Assembly: GCA_011319805.1 (NCBI GenBank) | Contig: SJRY01000074.1 | Location: forward strand, 1 to 20,516 | Origin: Macrocybe gigantea | Taxonomy: Eukaryota; Basidiomycota; Agaricomycetes; Agaricales; Callistosporiaceae | Reading direction: 5' to 3' | Length of the DNA: 20,516 bases | In this document: piece by piece, positions 10,093 through 20,513 of the stretch | How the letters are laid out: each line of letters opens with the position of its first letter | Numbering within the stretch: the stretch's first letter is position 1 | Position numbers and translations under genes: made by a program | The notes under the pieces: generated by a model | Told to the model about the DNA's origin: nothing | Databases searched by the model: none | What the model saw: the letters and a program-made list of their open reading frames with translations, nothing else

Positions 10093-10502
10093 TGTATGTA
10101 CTTTTTTCTTATGCATGTGCATTTCATTTTGGAAAGAGAGAATTGAAAGAATATGTTAGTAGCCAAATCTGGAATCTTCACATTTTCCTTCCAAGCGTAG
10201 GCACAGCTACCTCAATTTTCGGCATGTTCTTCATAAATTACATGTCGTGAAAAAAAAAGAAGCTAACGCTGCTGTGTTGTAAACGACAAAACGAATTGCA
10301 AAATGGTGTCTAGCATGTATAAATTTGAGACTTGATTTTGTCATATTCTTTAGTGGTTTAAAATGTTGAATTTTGTAGTGCGTGTTTGGTATGGTTGGCA
10401 ATCATAATGACATAATGGAGTGGCGTGTATTTGGCAGACGGTGGCTTTATAATTTTGGTACATAGCTTTACCATTGTTCTTGCCTACGCTCATCCTTTCA
10501 CT
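10093..10502 (+). promoter_or_regulatory. CRN1 3' flank and CRN2 promoter
   Basis: The first part resembles the region after the CRN2 stop (shared CTACCTCAATTTTC and TTCATAAATTACATGTC; an A run follows at about 10250), so it is the duplicated 3' untranslated region. From 10391 the sequence matches the CRN1 promoter. TTTATAA at 10446-10452 lies about 51 bases before the ATG at 10503. No other gene is seen. Confidence 0.6.
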
Positions 10503-12663
10503 ATGCCACCCCTTCTTTCTCTCAATTATATCATCCTAAACGCACCGAAAGTCGATAATGTTCGAACCATTGAAATAGATGCTGACCAGACCATCGCCAA
10601 ACTTATCAAGGCACTCGAGTCGGAACAAAGCCTGTCTCCTGGACAGATTAAGAAGCTTGCGAGAGTTTCTATGTCAATGGATGATGAAGCAATCCATGAG
10701 AAGCTTCGAAACTTCAGTTTTAACACACCTGTGGGCGACTTGAGGGCTTCGAGGAAACTTTCAACCTTTTTTACAGATCCTGACCCGGACGATATTCATC
10801 TCATCATTCGTGAGTAATAGAGGGTCCTTGAAATGTGATTAGTGACATTCTTCTGTTTAGGACCCCCATTTATCGATGTAAATTACGCCTTTTCTGACAT
10901 CTCTCCTCGCTGTTTGTGTGTTAGAATCCCATACAATGAGGACGTCAAGGCACTCTTGGTGGCGATTCTTACCGATTTACGATCCAAAGGCTATCACGTC
11001 CCTCCAAATGATTACATTCTTTTTAAGACATCTATTGGTATCAATGCAGATCTGGCCACCGTCGAAGGTCAGGAACTTCTAGAATCATTAGTATTGTCAG
11101 ACGTGTTTGAGCAAGTGCCGGACCGCGAGCACGTCCATATTCTTCTTAAGGCTAGATCTGGCGGTATGGGATTTCTTTTCCAAGGTCTAGAATCAACTTA
11201 TACATCTATCCTTAGAAGAATCGAGAGGCATTCAAGCGGCAGTCGCGCCATTAGAGTCTGCACGCCGGCTTCGTTTTCTCCAGGACCGCCGCGCCGAAGC
11301 ACCATCCAGCGGGGGTCAACCCCAGATATTTTCAAAGAAGCAAGAATCGGCCACGCAAATCTTGTGCAATCGCCCCTCCTCATCTACTCCTCCCGTTCCA
11401 TTGACGCTTTTAGATCGTACTTTCGCCCAGTTCCTCGATGATTGCGATAATATTCGGACGACCCGCGAGATCAACGAGTTTACGCTCAAGCTAGCAAACG
11501 AAATGTCGAAATTCTATTCCAGAGAATCAAAAAGATGCGCGAAGCTGATAGAACTATTTCTGCAACTCGGAATGGATTTCAAGACGTTTAAAATTCCCGA
11601 AACTGCATACGAGATCGATGTCGGGCTTACGAAAGGACAGTTCCTCGTCGTATGTGGGGGGATCAAGAACGAGGATGCGAATAGTTCAGACGATCCCTAT
11701 TTACAAGCCGTTCTCTATTATCTAGAGCAGACGCGGCCGCTTGCGGCCAACTTTGCCTCTTCCGCTTTGCCTTGTTTGATCCTTCTCTGTGTCGGTGCGC
11801 TTCTCAACATAAGCCATATTTATCTATATCTGTGATCTAAAGGGGCGCTAGGTCCATATCTCTCCTTTGCAGGTGCCGTGTGGAACGGTCGTCCGAATAT
11901 TCAAGTCCTTACACCAGCAATTCCTTTACATTTCCATCATACTGATCTGAAACTCCGGTCAACAACGGCTCGCTATATTGCCGCATTTAAGTCGGCTGTT
12001 GAATCTCTAAAGGATCACTACGAACAACCTTATTATCAAAATCCGGCTGGCAGCATTGCCGTCCGCGTCGACGCCATCTTTCCGTATCCGAAATCTTTTG
12101 AATGTGGCACATCGAAATCGTCCAAAAACTTTGTCTACGTTTCGCAAGTGAAGCCTAACAAACTGATATTCCGCGCGGAAGTCTGCGATACACATGAAAA
12201 GATCTGTGTCAAGTTTATTCAACGGTATTCACCGGAGGCTCATAGAATCTGCGCAATGATTGGTTGTGCGCCTGAGCTTCTCGGTTTTGAGGCGCTACCT
12301 GGTGGATGGTTTATGGTCGTCATGAAGGAACTGGACAATCACGTCGACCTGTACCAATCCTCCCTGCCTCCGGATCGTTTGGATGAGGTCAAGCATCATC
12401 TCAGGGGAAAACTCATTGAAATGCATCAGCAGGGGTTTGTGCATGGCGATGTTCGTGATGTAAATGTTATGGTCTCTAATGGCCCTGGACCATCGCTGGG
12501 AGTCATGCTCGTGGACTTTGATTGGGCAGGGAGGATTGGTGAGGTGCGGTATCCGATGAATGTGAATCGAGAGGGTGTGCAGCGTCCCGAGGATGCTATT
12601 GATCACGAACTCATTCTAACGGAGCATGATTTAATAATGTTGGAAGACTTGACTATGCTCTAA
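10503..12663 (+). CDS. Crinkler (CRN)-family protein with kinase-like domain, copy 2
   Basis: Exons 10503-10809, 10861-11163, 11216-11794, 11873-12663 sum to 1980 bases, 659 residues, no frame break. Residues 1-102 are the CRN ubiquitin-like N-domain (LNYIILNA, RVSMSMDDEAIHEKL, RKLSTFF, DPDDIHLIIR). Exon 2 adds about 101 residues that look like a second such domain (CLCVRIPYNEDVKALLVAIL ... ILFKTSI ... EHVHILLKA). The middle (LLDRTFAQFLDDC, TKGQFLVVCGG) and the kinase-like C-terminus follow: Lys about 510 (ICVKF), HGDVRDVNVMV with Asp about 589 and Asn about 594, DFDWAG with Asp about 611. The start Met at 10503 matches that of copy 1; an in-frame ATG at 10425 is within the conserved promoter block and is less likely. 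Exon 3 can start at 11216 or 11219, both in frame. Role as in copy 1: effector family, exact function unknown. Confidence 0.88.
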
Positions 12664-12876
12664 CGTACACTTGTTTTCAATCTTATTTGTGTGCATCTCA
12701 TTTGAAAGAGGCGTGAATGTGTCAGTAGCCGAATTTAGAACCTCAGAACATCCAGAAAGTACCAATTTTTATGCAATCTCGGAGTTTTCACCTGGAATAG
12801 CCGTTGCCGTGAAAAGGTCATTGCTACCTCAATTTTCATCATCGTCGTTCATAAATTACATGTCATGAAAAAACAG

Positions 12877-15708
12877 CTAAACGCCGAAGTCTTGTTTAAT
12901 CATGTCAGCGGCCTAAGTCGTACGTAGGATTAACAAAGTCCGTGAAGATTGAATCAGTGTTACGCTCACCTTCTCGGCAAATGCGTATACAGTGGACAAA
13001 ATAGCGACGCCGAGGGAAAGAGGAATCACGCCGGCATCGATGATGCGGAGGTTTTCAGTGTTGTAGACTCGCATTCGATTGTCGACGACGCCTGTAAGCT
13101 ATAGGGTCAGGAACTTAAGGCGAGCAGATAGGTGCAGAAGACAACATACCTCCCATCTCTCTAGGAGCCATTGCGGTCGTCCCTGAAACAGGTCACTGCG
13201 TTCGCAAAGAGGATCAGCGTGTTAATCAAGAATTACATACCTAATGGGTGATTGGTGGTCTTTCCATGTCAAAAAAAGAAAGTCGTCGATATCAAGGCCA
13301 CACATGACAGGTCAAAAACCTCACTTGAAGAATGTTTCTGACATAACTGCAGCAAGAGATAAAATCAGCTCTCGGAATCACATAGCTTTGCCTGTGAGGA
13401 TTATATACCTATCGAAATCTGCGTCTGTTTGGACCTCCGGGGATGGAGAGTTGGGCCCGATGAGGTACTTTGATATCGGCTCGGTTGCCATCCATTTTCT
13501 GATGAACTTCGTGCCTTGAAGCAAGACCTCGGCATCTGAGAACGGGAATAAAGGACGTCGGTCGATCTACTCAGTGAATACTAGCATGTGCTCACCAAAA
13601 GGAATTTCTAAAAATCGGGGATCGATTGCGGGAGGTGCTAACGGGTCACTTGAGGCGATATGCTGTAAAACATGAGGATAATACGAGAAATAAACCATCG
13701 CAAGTCGACGTCAGGGCATGTTTACGTACCACGGATCCTCGACTGAACTCGTGCAGATTTACCGTCACGGCAGTGACGTAGGAGCTGTTTTGTGCAGGCA
13801 CGGAAGCGGGACCTCCCACGGGCAAGACCACAAATTCAGCAAAGGCAACGCGCCCTTCTGCAAGGAGCTTCCGATGCGAGGCATATTGTACTCGCTGCAT
13901 AGGTGTCAGGGTAAGGTTGGCGAGAGACGAATCGAGCTGCTTTATCATCCGCGATAGGTCCTGCGGTGGGACGAACCACTGCAGTGGTGAAGGCCCTAGC
14001 ACGTTCGCAGTGTATGTGAGAGCGCCTGTCTTTGTTCTATTGCTGTGAATTTTTCCTGAGTCAGGAGACGCCTAAGAGATATGATCAAGGCCGTAATACA
14101 TACTATTGCTCGGTCTGCTGTTGCAGGAATGTGGAATTGAAGCGCAGCCTGTCTATAATTGTAGTGAGCATCGTGCAATCAAAGCACGCACTCAAAGAGT
14201 CGCACCCAATGTCAAAGTCGTCGGTTTTGCCAAGAAGTCTGAGAGTGCAACAGGGTGATCCTGCATGCAATGAAGTCGCAATTGTGACTACTGTGACTTC
14301 AAAACGTACCTGTAAGTTTTCGCCAACTTCCGGTATGTCAAGTATTGTCTTGATACCGAATTTTGAGAGGATATTCTTGTCGCCAATGCCGGAAAGCTCG
14401 AGGATCTGAGGAGTCTGAATGGAGCCTGAGAAGCTATTCAATAAACGAGAAGAACAGTTACGAAACAACAAAACTTACCCGCTGCCAAAACAACCTCCTT
14501 CTTTGCACCGACTGAATACGTTTTGCCACCAGAAACAAATTCAACACCGGTAGCTGTCACTCTGCTGTTCCTAGGATTTTTCTGACGGAAGTTCACTTTT
14601 GTCACTTGGGCGTCCGTCAAGAGAACGAGATTACGACGTTGAGAGACGGGCGCATAGTAGGCATTGGCCGCATATGAGCGGATCCCTTTGACAGAGTCGA
14701 CCGTCCTGGCCATGAGTGGGAAGCCCGTAGCGTTACCCCCATCCTAGACCTTATGAACGAAAGTCGGTAGGATGGAATTGAGGATCAAACGTACGGGATT
14801 GGAATTGGTGAAGATGCCTAGTTTGCTCGCAGTGGCTACTACGGGAATGTCTATATCTGTAAGGTAATTTTCGTAGCAGATCTGTCCCCGCGAGAAGTCT
14901 GCCATCATACTTCAGAGGTATAACTGTGCATACTCACGTCTACTGGACCTCTTGTCCCATGGACAGCTCGAAGTGAAGGACTGTAATGTTGGTCTTCAAA
15001 CACGATTGGTGGTGAGCTCCACGACTCCGCTTTCATAAAGTATGGAAGCAATGCATCAAAGGACCATTGAGGGCCGTTCTTGAACGCTGTAGCATAAAGG
15101 TCATATTCCGCTTTGGACGCTCTCTGCCATATCTGATAATCACATAACTCATTTCAGAACGGCACCTGATAAGATCAGGGAAACGGCACGTACAAGCGCA
15201 TTGATGGCACTCGATCCTCCGACCATTTTACCTCTGCGATGTGGTGAAAAGAATCAGTCTCGAGTTTATCGACGCAGACGCGGACGCACCTGGCTACGTC
15301 GATCTGTCGTCCGTTCACACGCGACTGAGGCGTGGACTTGAACACCCAGTCATACTTGGGATTTCCGAGGTACCCAGCGCCTCCGGGCAAATTGATGTTC
15401 ATGTCATCTGGGAGATACTTTCCAGCTTCGATCACGCCGACGCGGACAGACGGGTTTTCGGTCAGCCGTGAGGCAATGACGAGGCCTGCAGTCCCTCCTC
15501 CGACAACGATAAAGTCGAAATGGTCTTTCGCGAAACTCTCCGGTGTGACTGCTCCAGCTGGGCAAAAAAACGAAATACGAATGAATCACAGAAGACCCAA
15601 AACGGAACGGAAAACATTACATGGTGATGAAGGGGCGCTGGGCTTTGCCCAAGCCAGCGCTATACATGCCACCACATACGCTGCAAAAGACGGGCGGAGG
15701 AGCAACAT
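12877..15708 (-). CDS. Secreted GMC oxidoreductase, aryl-alcohol-oxidase-like, intact
   Basis: About 633 residues in many exons, with every frame joining cleanly. The start at 15708 gives a signal peptide (MLLLRPSFAAYVVACIALAW, then AKPSAPSS), so it is extracellular. Domains in order: FAD-binding VVGGGTAGLVIASRL (about 48-62) and VIEAGKYLPDD, RGKMVGGSSAIN, FAD/substrate block AAGSIQTPQILELSGIGD (about 313), DHPVALSDFL, IASSDPLAPPAIDP, first active-site His about 568 in TTNHPLGTTAMAP (carried by a 19-base exon, 13259-13241), and IIDAGVIPLSLGVAILSTVY. In that last block the second active-site His/Asn is replaced by Ala (about 611). The protein ends KAADMIKQDFGV, and several NxS/T sites suit a secreted glycoprotein. 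The family oxidises alcohols and passes electrons to oxygen or quinones, supplying peroxide for wood decay in white-rot fungi. Paralog of the fragment at 2-769. Activity is uncertain given the changed residue. Confidence 0.9.
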
Positions 15709-16301
15709 CTTTCAGGGAACTGTCGAGATTCGAGACAACCCAAAAGACCTATGCTCGGATAGCCAGACCCTTGCGCAGAAGAGTTCAGCTAAAGCTCGCG
15801 TACCCCGCTCCATTGTTAAAAGACGCGTGCAAACGTCTCATGCAAGCCAGGGCGCACAATCTTTCAGCTCGTCAACAATAGAGTTTCCGAAGAGTGCATA
15901 CCCAGCAAGGCCGGCGTGGTCTCAGGTATGAAAATAGCACAACAACTCCCAATCCGAGTCGGTTAACCGACGATGCGAATCCATGTGAACTCTGAGCCAT
16001 AAAGGCCTGGAAATCGGATATTCGGACGCGATGTACCTATTCTTACGAGTAAGAATATAGAATGGCCTACGATGGCGGACTGAGAAAGGTCCATATGGAA
16101 GAATGGTCGAGTGTTGTCAAGAATCAAAACGCTTGAGAAAGCCACCTGCCAATTTGGGACAAACGCAAACCGAAACTCGGTGCTGATCGATGATCTTTAG
16201 TTTTTCTCCCAGAAAATAATTTCAAGAAAAATCGATTATAAAGTAAGCCGATGGAAACTAGAAAAAGAATCTATGATGCGAACTAGACGGACATGTGCGT
16301 A
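15709..16301. promoter_or_regulatory. GMC promoter region and SDR 3' flank
   Basis: Both neighbours are on the minus strand, so this 593-base gap holds the 5' region of the GMC gene and the 3' flank of the SDR. I see no gene with family motifs. It contains a perfect inverted repeat at 16038-16057 (9-base arms, 2-base spacer). Confidence 0.5.
16038..16057. repeat. Perfect 20-base inverted repeat
   Basis: TATTCTTAC, then GA, then GTAAGAATA. It lies about 330 bases upstream of the GMC start codon. It could be a dimeric transcription-factor site; this is inference from symmetry only. Confidence 0.4.
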
Positions 16302-17739
16302 TCAGATAAACTTTGAGACCTGTTCATCGAGCCATGTCCAGAGTTTCTCCGCCGTTTCGGGATCCTTCGCATCTTTTGGCAACTCGCCAATGCGAGCCCA
16401 AGGAATCAGAAACTGATACAAGAAAAAAGAATAAGTCATTAGTGTTTAATCGACCGGAAGCGAGCGTTTTGAGGCTCCTCCTTACCTTGCCACTCTGATC
16501 AACGAGAGTCGGAGATGTGCCAGCAAAAAGTAGAGTCGATACACCGTGAGATGCAACAGGATATAAGAACAAATCCTGACAACGCGAGAATAGAATACAT
16601 CACATCGTGGCCACCTTCGCTGTGTAAAACGTAGTGTACTCACCAGAATGCTCCGGTGAATGGACGTATATCTGTGCAAGTCGGTCTTGATATTGCCTAG
16701 GAGAAAGATCAGGAGGATGCTTGCAAGCGAAGTCCGAGATGCACTAACCGGGATTTAAGGAGAACGAGATGATGCCCTTGTCGCGTATCGCCTCGCTAAC
16801 TCGCGGGCCCAGACAACCTGCGCCTATGCAGGACTGTCAGTCTCATGAACTCGAAAACGCCCAGTCGACGTACAAATTTGCTCTGGTAATACAAGTTCTG
16901 CGTGGACATTTTCCTTCTCGCCGGTCCGTCAAACAGGGCATCCCAGTGAATAACGTCGAAATAAGCCCCTGCCGAAGAGGTCGTAACCACGCGAGCCTTT
17001 TTGTCCTGTGAAGTCTGGGCGCCAGCAAGTAGTGCAGGCATTAAGAGTTTGGTGAACAGGTGATGACCTAGAACCAATCCTGAGCATTATTTACGATTAA
17101 GGGCCGGAATAACCCTCCTCACCAACAACATGAACACCAAACTGGTAATCATACCCTTCCTCCGTAAGTTTGTCCAAAGGCAACCACATCACGCCTCTGT
17201 CATCCGACATTCAAAAAATGGCCCTTGCAGAATTCAAGAAACGTACGCATTGTTGTACAAAATATGCAGCTCCTTTTCCTGTCTATGATCCATTGAGCAA
17301 CGCAAAGAATTCCTAGAACAAGGCGTGGACGTACTTGAGAAACGCGTGAGCTGCTTCTTTCACGCTAGCAAGACTTCCCAAGTCGATCGGAATGAACGAC
17401 ACATCCTTCCCGCGTCCGCTTTAATCTCCTTCAAAGCCGCATCTGTCTTTTCACTCGCCCTCGCCACTACGTACACCTTCGCATTATGACGAAGGAGCAC
17501 CTAGAAAGCCATTCAGTCAACCAAATGTGATTATTGACGAACAACACACCTTTGCAATTTCCTTGCCGATTCCGGAATTTCCACCTGCATAACGGTCATG
17601 TAAGCCTAAGCCTGGGCTCCATAAGGACCTACAGACCTGTCACGATGACTACCTTTCCTGAGAGGTCTGGAATATCATTGTCTGAGTACTTGAGCCTCGG
17701 AGGGAACGACTGAGAGATGATAGAGGGAATAATGCCCAT
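16302..17739 (-). CDS. Short-chain dehydrogenase/reductase (10 exons, three frame breaks)
   Basis: Retinol-dehydrogenase-like SDR that would reduce or oxidise an alcohol/carbonyl with NAD(P)(H). Minus-strand exons: 17739-17637, 17584-17550, 17500-17335, 17278-17247, 17196-17123, 17067-16874, 16823-16749, 16696-16644, 16575-16486, 16412-16302. Motifs in order: start MGIIPSIISQSF, cofactor loop VTGGNSGIG, NNAGVM, TTSSAGAYF with the catalytic Ser, YYQSK with the Tyr and Lys, NPGNIKTDL, and the end FLIPWARIG ... LWTWLDEQVSKFI. The exons total 933 bases and three missing bases give 312 codons, normal for the family. Breaks: near 17405 (AGR to VSFIPID), at the exon-3 donor near 17335 (FLK to EKELH), and near 16782 (RRYA to KGIISF); all are at G/C positions. 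No transmembrane anchor is obvious. Reads away from the amylase across a shared 695-base region. Confidence 0.85.
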
Positions 17740-18434
17740 TGATCTTCAGATGCGCGATGTTCGAGCTTCCCAAAATCAAGTCTGTGGCTCGAACGTTGGG
17801 CGTTGGAGTGCGCCGAATGGTTGCGGTCTGCAGGGTGCAAGGACGTGGTGGCAATGTACTTCCATTTGGTAGTGCAAGAATGGAACAATGCGGTCGCCTT
17901 GCACTAACCCGGCACTCCGAGGAGGACAAGAGTGCCGGTAGGGTTTCATATCCTGATAGCGGAGGATCGGAAATCCCAGGATTCACCAGATCGGGAATCC
18001 TCGAACCTGGGTGACCTAGGTGACCTTGCTGTGTTTTTTTTTTTTTTACTCAAGTCTGAACCAACACCTTTCTGATATTCCGAACCTATGTAGGCGAACA
18101 TTTCGGCAATCAGCTTAGCTCTATCAGACACGTTTGCATGGGGCTACAGAGCCAAAAATTACCACACATTTCCCTGGAATGGCGGGTTTTTTGAACGAAG
18201 CAGGACTGCGATCAAGAGATGAGTCCAGCGCGTAATTCGCCTCCACTGACGTCCATTCGGACGTCCTGTAAACGCGGAAAGTCTGCGCCGAAAAAGTAAA
18301 AGCGCATCCCACGACCAGCGTTCATATCAGGCATATGTACCTCGCTCCTCCGCCTGTTGCATCGACGTCCGAGTCCGACGACGACTTTCTGACTTCCTTG
18401 TCTAGCCCTTTCGTTCCGTCATGACGCGATTCAC
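17740..18434. promoter_or_regulatory. Divergent region between SDR and amylase
   Basis: This 695-base gap should hold both promoters. It includes a T-run at about 18034-18047 and, just before it near 18010, a tandem GGTGACCTAGGTGACC. The open frames here show no family motifs. No TATA box stands out close to either start. Confidence 0.45.
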
Positions 18435-18438
18435 ATGA
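18421..18438 (+). other. Possible five-codon upstream ORF overlapping amylase start
   Basis: ATG at 18421 opens MTRFT, whose TGA stop overlaps the amylase ATG (ATGA at 18435-18438). It matters only if transcription starts upstream of 18421, which cannot be seen from sequence. Confidence 0.35.
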
Positions 18439-20513
18439 CCAAGTGCTCTATCTTATCTCTTGCGCTCACGCTTCTAGCCGCGTCTCCAGCCTCAGCGCAC
18501 GCTGAACCGAAGACGCGTTTCTTTGGCGCGAACAAGGACGTCATCGTGCAGCTGTTCGAATGGAACTGGGACAGCGTTGCTGCAGAATGCGCTGCGTTCA
18601 TAGGTCCTGCTGGATACGCGGCGGTGCAAGGTAAGTGACGCGAATTGTTTGCACGCATGCATCCCGCGATCTTTGGCTGACCATGTTGCGCCAGTGAGCC
18701 CTCCCCCCGAACACATTCAGGGCCCCGAGTGGTACACCAGCTACCAAACGGTGTCCTACAAACTCCAGTCGAAACGCGGCAACCGCGCTCAGTTTGCAAA
18801 GATGGTACAGGCATGTCATGCCGCCGGAGTTAAAGTCATTGTTGGTTGGTCCTGCCTGCTCATTGCTTCGATCCAGTTGGGATTCTGATCCGCACCTCTG
18901 TTTCATCTATATTTGCTCCAAAGATATTGTATACAACCATATGACGCCACTGGACAGCGGCGTCGTGTGTTGCCGGTTCCCCATTCACGCATTACGACTA
19001 CCCCGGAATCTATGCCTATGACGACTTCCACCACTGCGGACTCGAACCCGGGGATGACATCGTCGACTTTACGAACCGCGAGGAGTATCAAAAACTGCGA
19101 ACTTGTAAATCTAGCCGAGTAAGCTCATTCTTGAATCGTCGTCTAGGGCTGTCGATTCATTAGCGAAATCTGCAGTCTTGCTACAGAAAAGGAACACGTT
19201 CGAGCTCGACTTGCAGAATATTCGAATGATCTCGTCTCTCTGGGTATCGACGGACTGAGATTGGACTTGGCGAAGAGTGCGTGTTGTTTTCCTTCTTGGA
19301 GAGAGTCATGAGCATTTATAACGTATTGCTTTGCAGATGTTCCCGCATTGGATATTGCCAACATACTTTCCAGACTGAAGAGGAAACAGTACGTCACTCA
19401 AGAAGTCGCGTGGACGCCGGATGAAGCCATTCTGCCTTCGAATATTATGGAAATGGTAGGTTCACATCAACATCGTCTGACAATCAGTTTTTTGACTTAA
19501 ATCTAATCAGGACAAGTCATGGAGTAAGCAGAGCACCTTCGTATGAAGGATGTCTGCTGACCTGACACGTTTAGATTCCGTTACACAACGGCTCTTCTGA
19601 CGGCCTTCTCCAGCGGTAACATTTCCGCATTGAGGAATTTAGAAGCAGGTAATTTTTATATCTCTCAGTCAAAGTTAATTGCGCCTAAACCTAGTCTAAT
19701 GTCCAGGATGGGTTCCCGACCAATTAGCAAATGTTTTTGTTGCCAATCATGACACAGAGAGGGTACGCGATCCTGCCCCAGAATCAAAGATTGGCTGCCA
19801 ACTATTTCGTTATTCAGATGCTACGTCCCTAAATGCATCATCTCCCGCAAATACCTACACCCTTGCAACAGTATTCTCACTTGCGTACCCTTACGGAACC
19901 CCGACTATCCTGTCAAGCTACAGCGGTTTCGAAGTCTACCCATGGGCACCCAACAATGGTGATTCCGGTCTACCCTGTATACTGTAAGAAGCAGCGGTTC
20001 ATGCTCATATTGCGAACAGGTACAGGGACCTGCAGTGTGCGGCGGGCACTAACGGCTGGCTCTGCCAGCACCGCTGGACTCCAGTCGTGGGCATGGTCGG
20101 TTTCCACAACTTAGTTGGCTCAACCAAGGTCACGAAATGGATCTCGCCCGAGCCTCAGCAGATCGCCTTCCAGCGAGGTGAGATAACTTTCTGCTTTCTC
20201 TGGGGGGCCCTATTCACAAGAATTTGTGATGTGTTGTCTAGGCTCTATCGGCTTCCTGCGCTCAACAACGGTGATAGCGCATGGCAGTTCTCGACAGACG
20301 TCGCTTTGCTTCTGGAACATACTGCGACGTCATCAGCGGGACCAAGGTCTACAATCGCTGCACAGGAGCTCAGTATGTTACCCGTCCTGGAATTGTCGTT
20401 GATCTCGGTGATTTCTGACTGGCATTTTCTAGAGTCAAGTTTCCGGAGGACGTATCACCGTTAATGCGCTTGCGCACAACGCAGTTGCGGTCCATATCGG
20501 GGCAAAGCTCTGA
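18435..20513 (+). CDS. Secreted GH13 alpha-amylase (11 exons, several frame breaks)
   Basis: Endo-acting starch hydrolase resembling the GH13 subfamily of Streptomyces-type amylases. The signal peptide is [20 protein letters not shown]. Exons by eye: 18435-18630, 18695-18844, 18924-19118, 19176-19276, 19337-19459, 19511-19523, 19575-19648, 19707-19958, 20026-20177, 20242-20372, 20433-20513. Conserved blocks: [28 protein letters not shown], region I DIVYNH, region [10 protein letters not shown] with the Asp nucleophile, region III QEVAW with the Glu acid/base, region [18 protein letters not shown], and the end [11 protein letters not shown]. All catalytic residues remain, yet the frame breaks in exon 3 (about 18955-18975, net +1 or -2, and an extra A in the A-run at 19090-19094), near 20035, 20253, 20310 and at the donor near 20372. 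A further G may be missing at 19761-19763; if so, 19763-19817 is an intron. Length corrected for these is about 490 residues or 472 with that intron, as expected. Pseudogene or sequence-error-laden real gene. Confidence 0.82.

Noticed and set aside
11878..12663. Stand-alone kinase gene starting at MWNGRPNIQV
   Set aside because: It is the last exon of CRN copy 2; the upstream exon joins it in phase through a conserved 78-base intron.
14103..14471. Frame break in the second GMC near the LTLGATL stop
   Set aside because: An earlier donor, directly after TTLTL plus one base, joins to RLRFNSTF in phase, so no break is needed. The same holds for the next junction, using the acceptor before NRTKTG.
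15332..15931. 199-codon plus-strand ORF as a gene
   Set aside because: It lies antisense to the N-terminal exons and promoter of the intact GMC gene, shows no family motif and has low-complexity composition typical of antisense reading.
18034..18047. T-run as an intron tract or terminator
   Set aside because: There are no splice partners or hairpin; a plain homopolymer in a fungal intergenic region.
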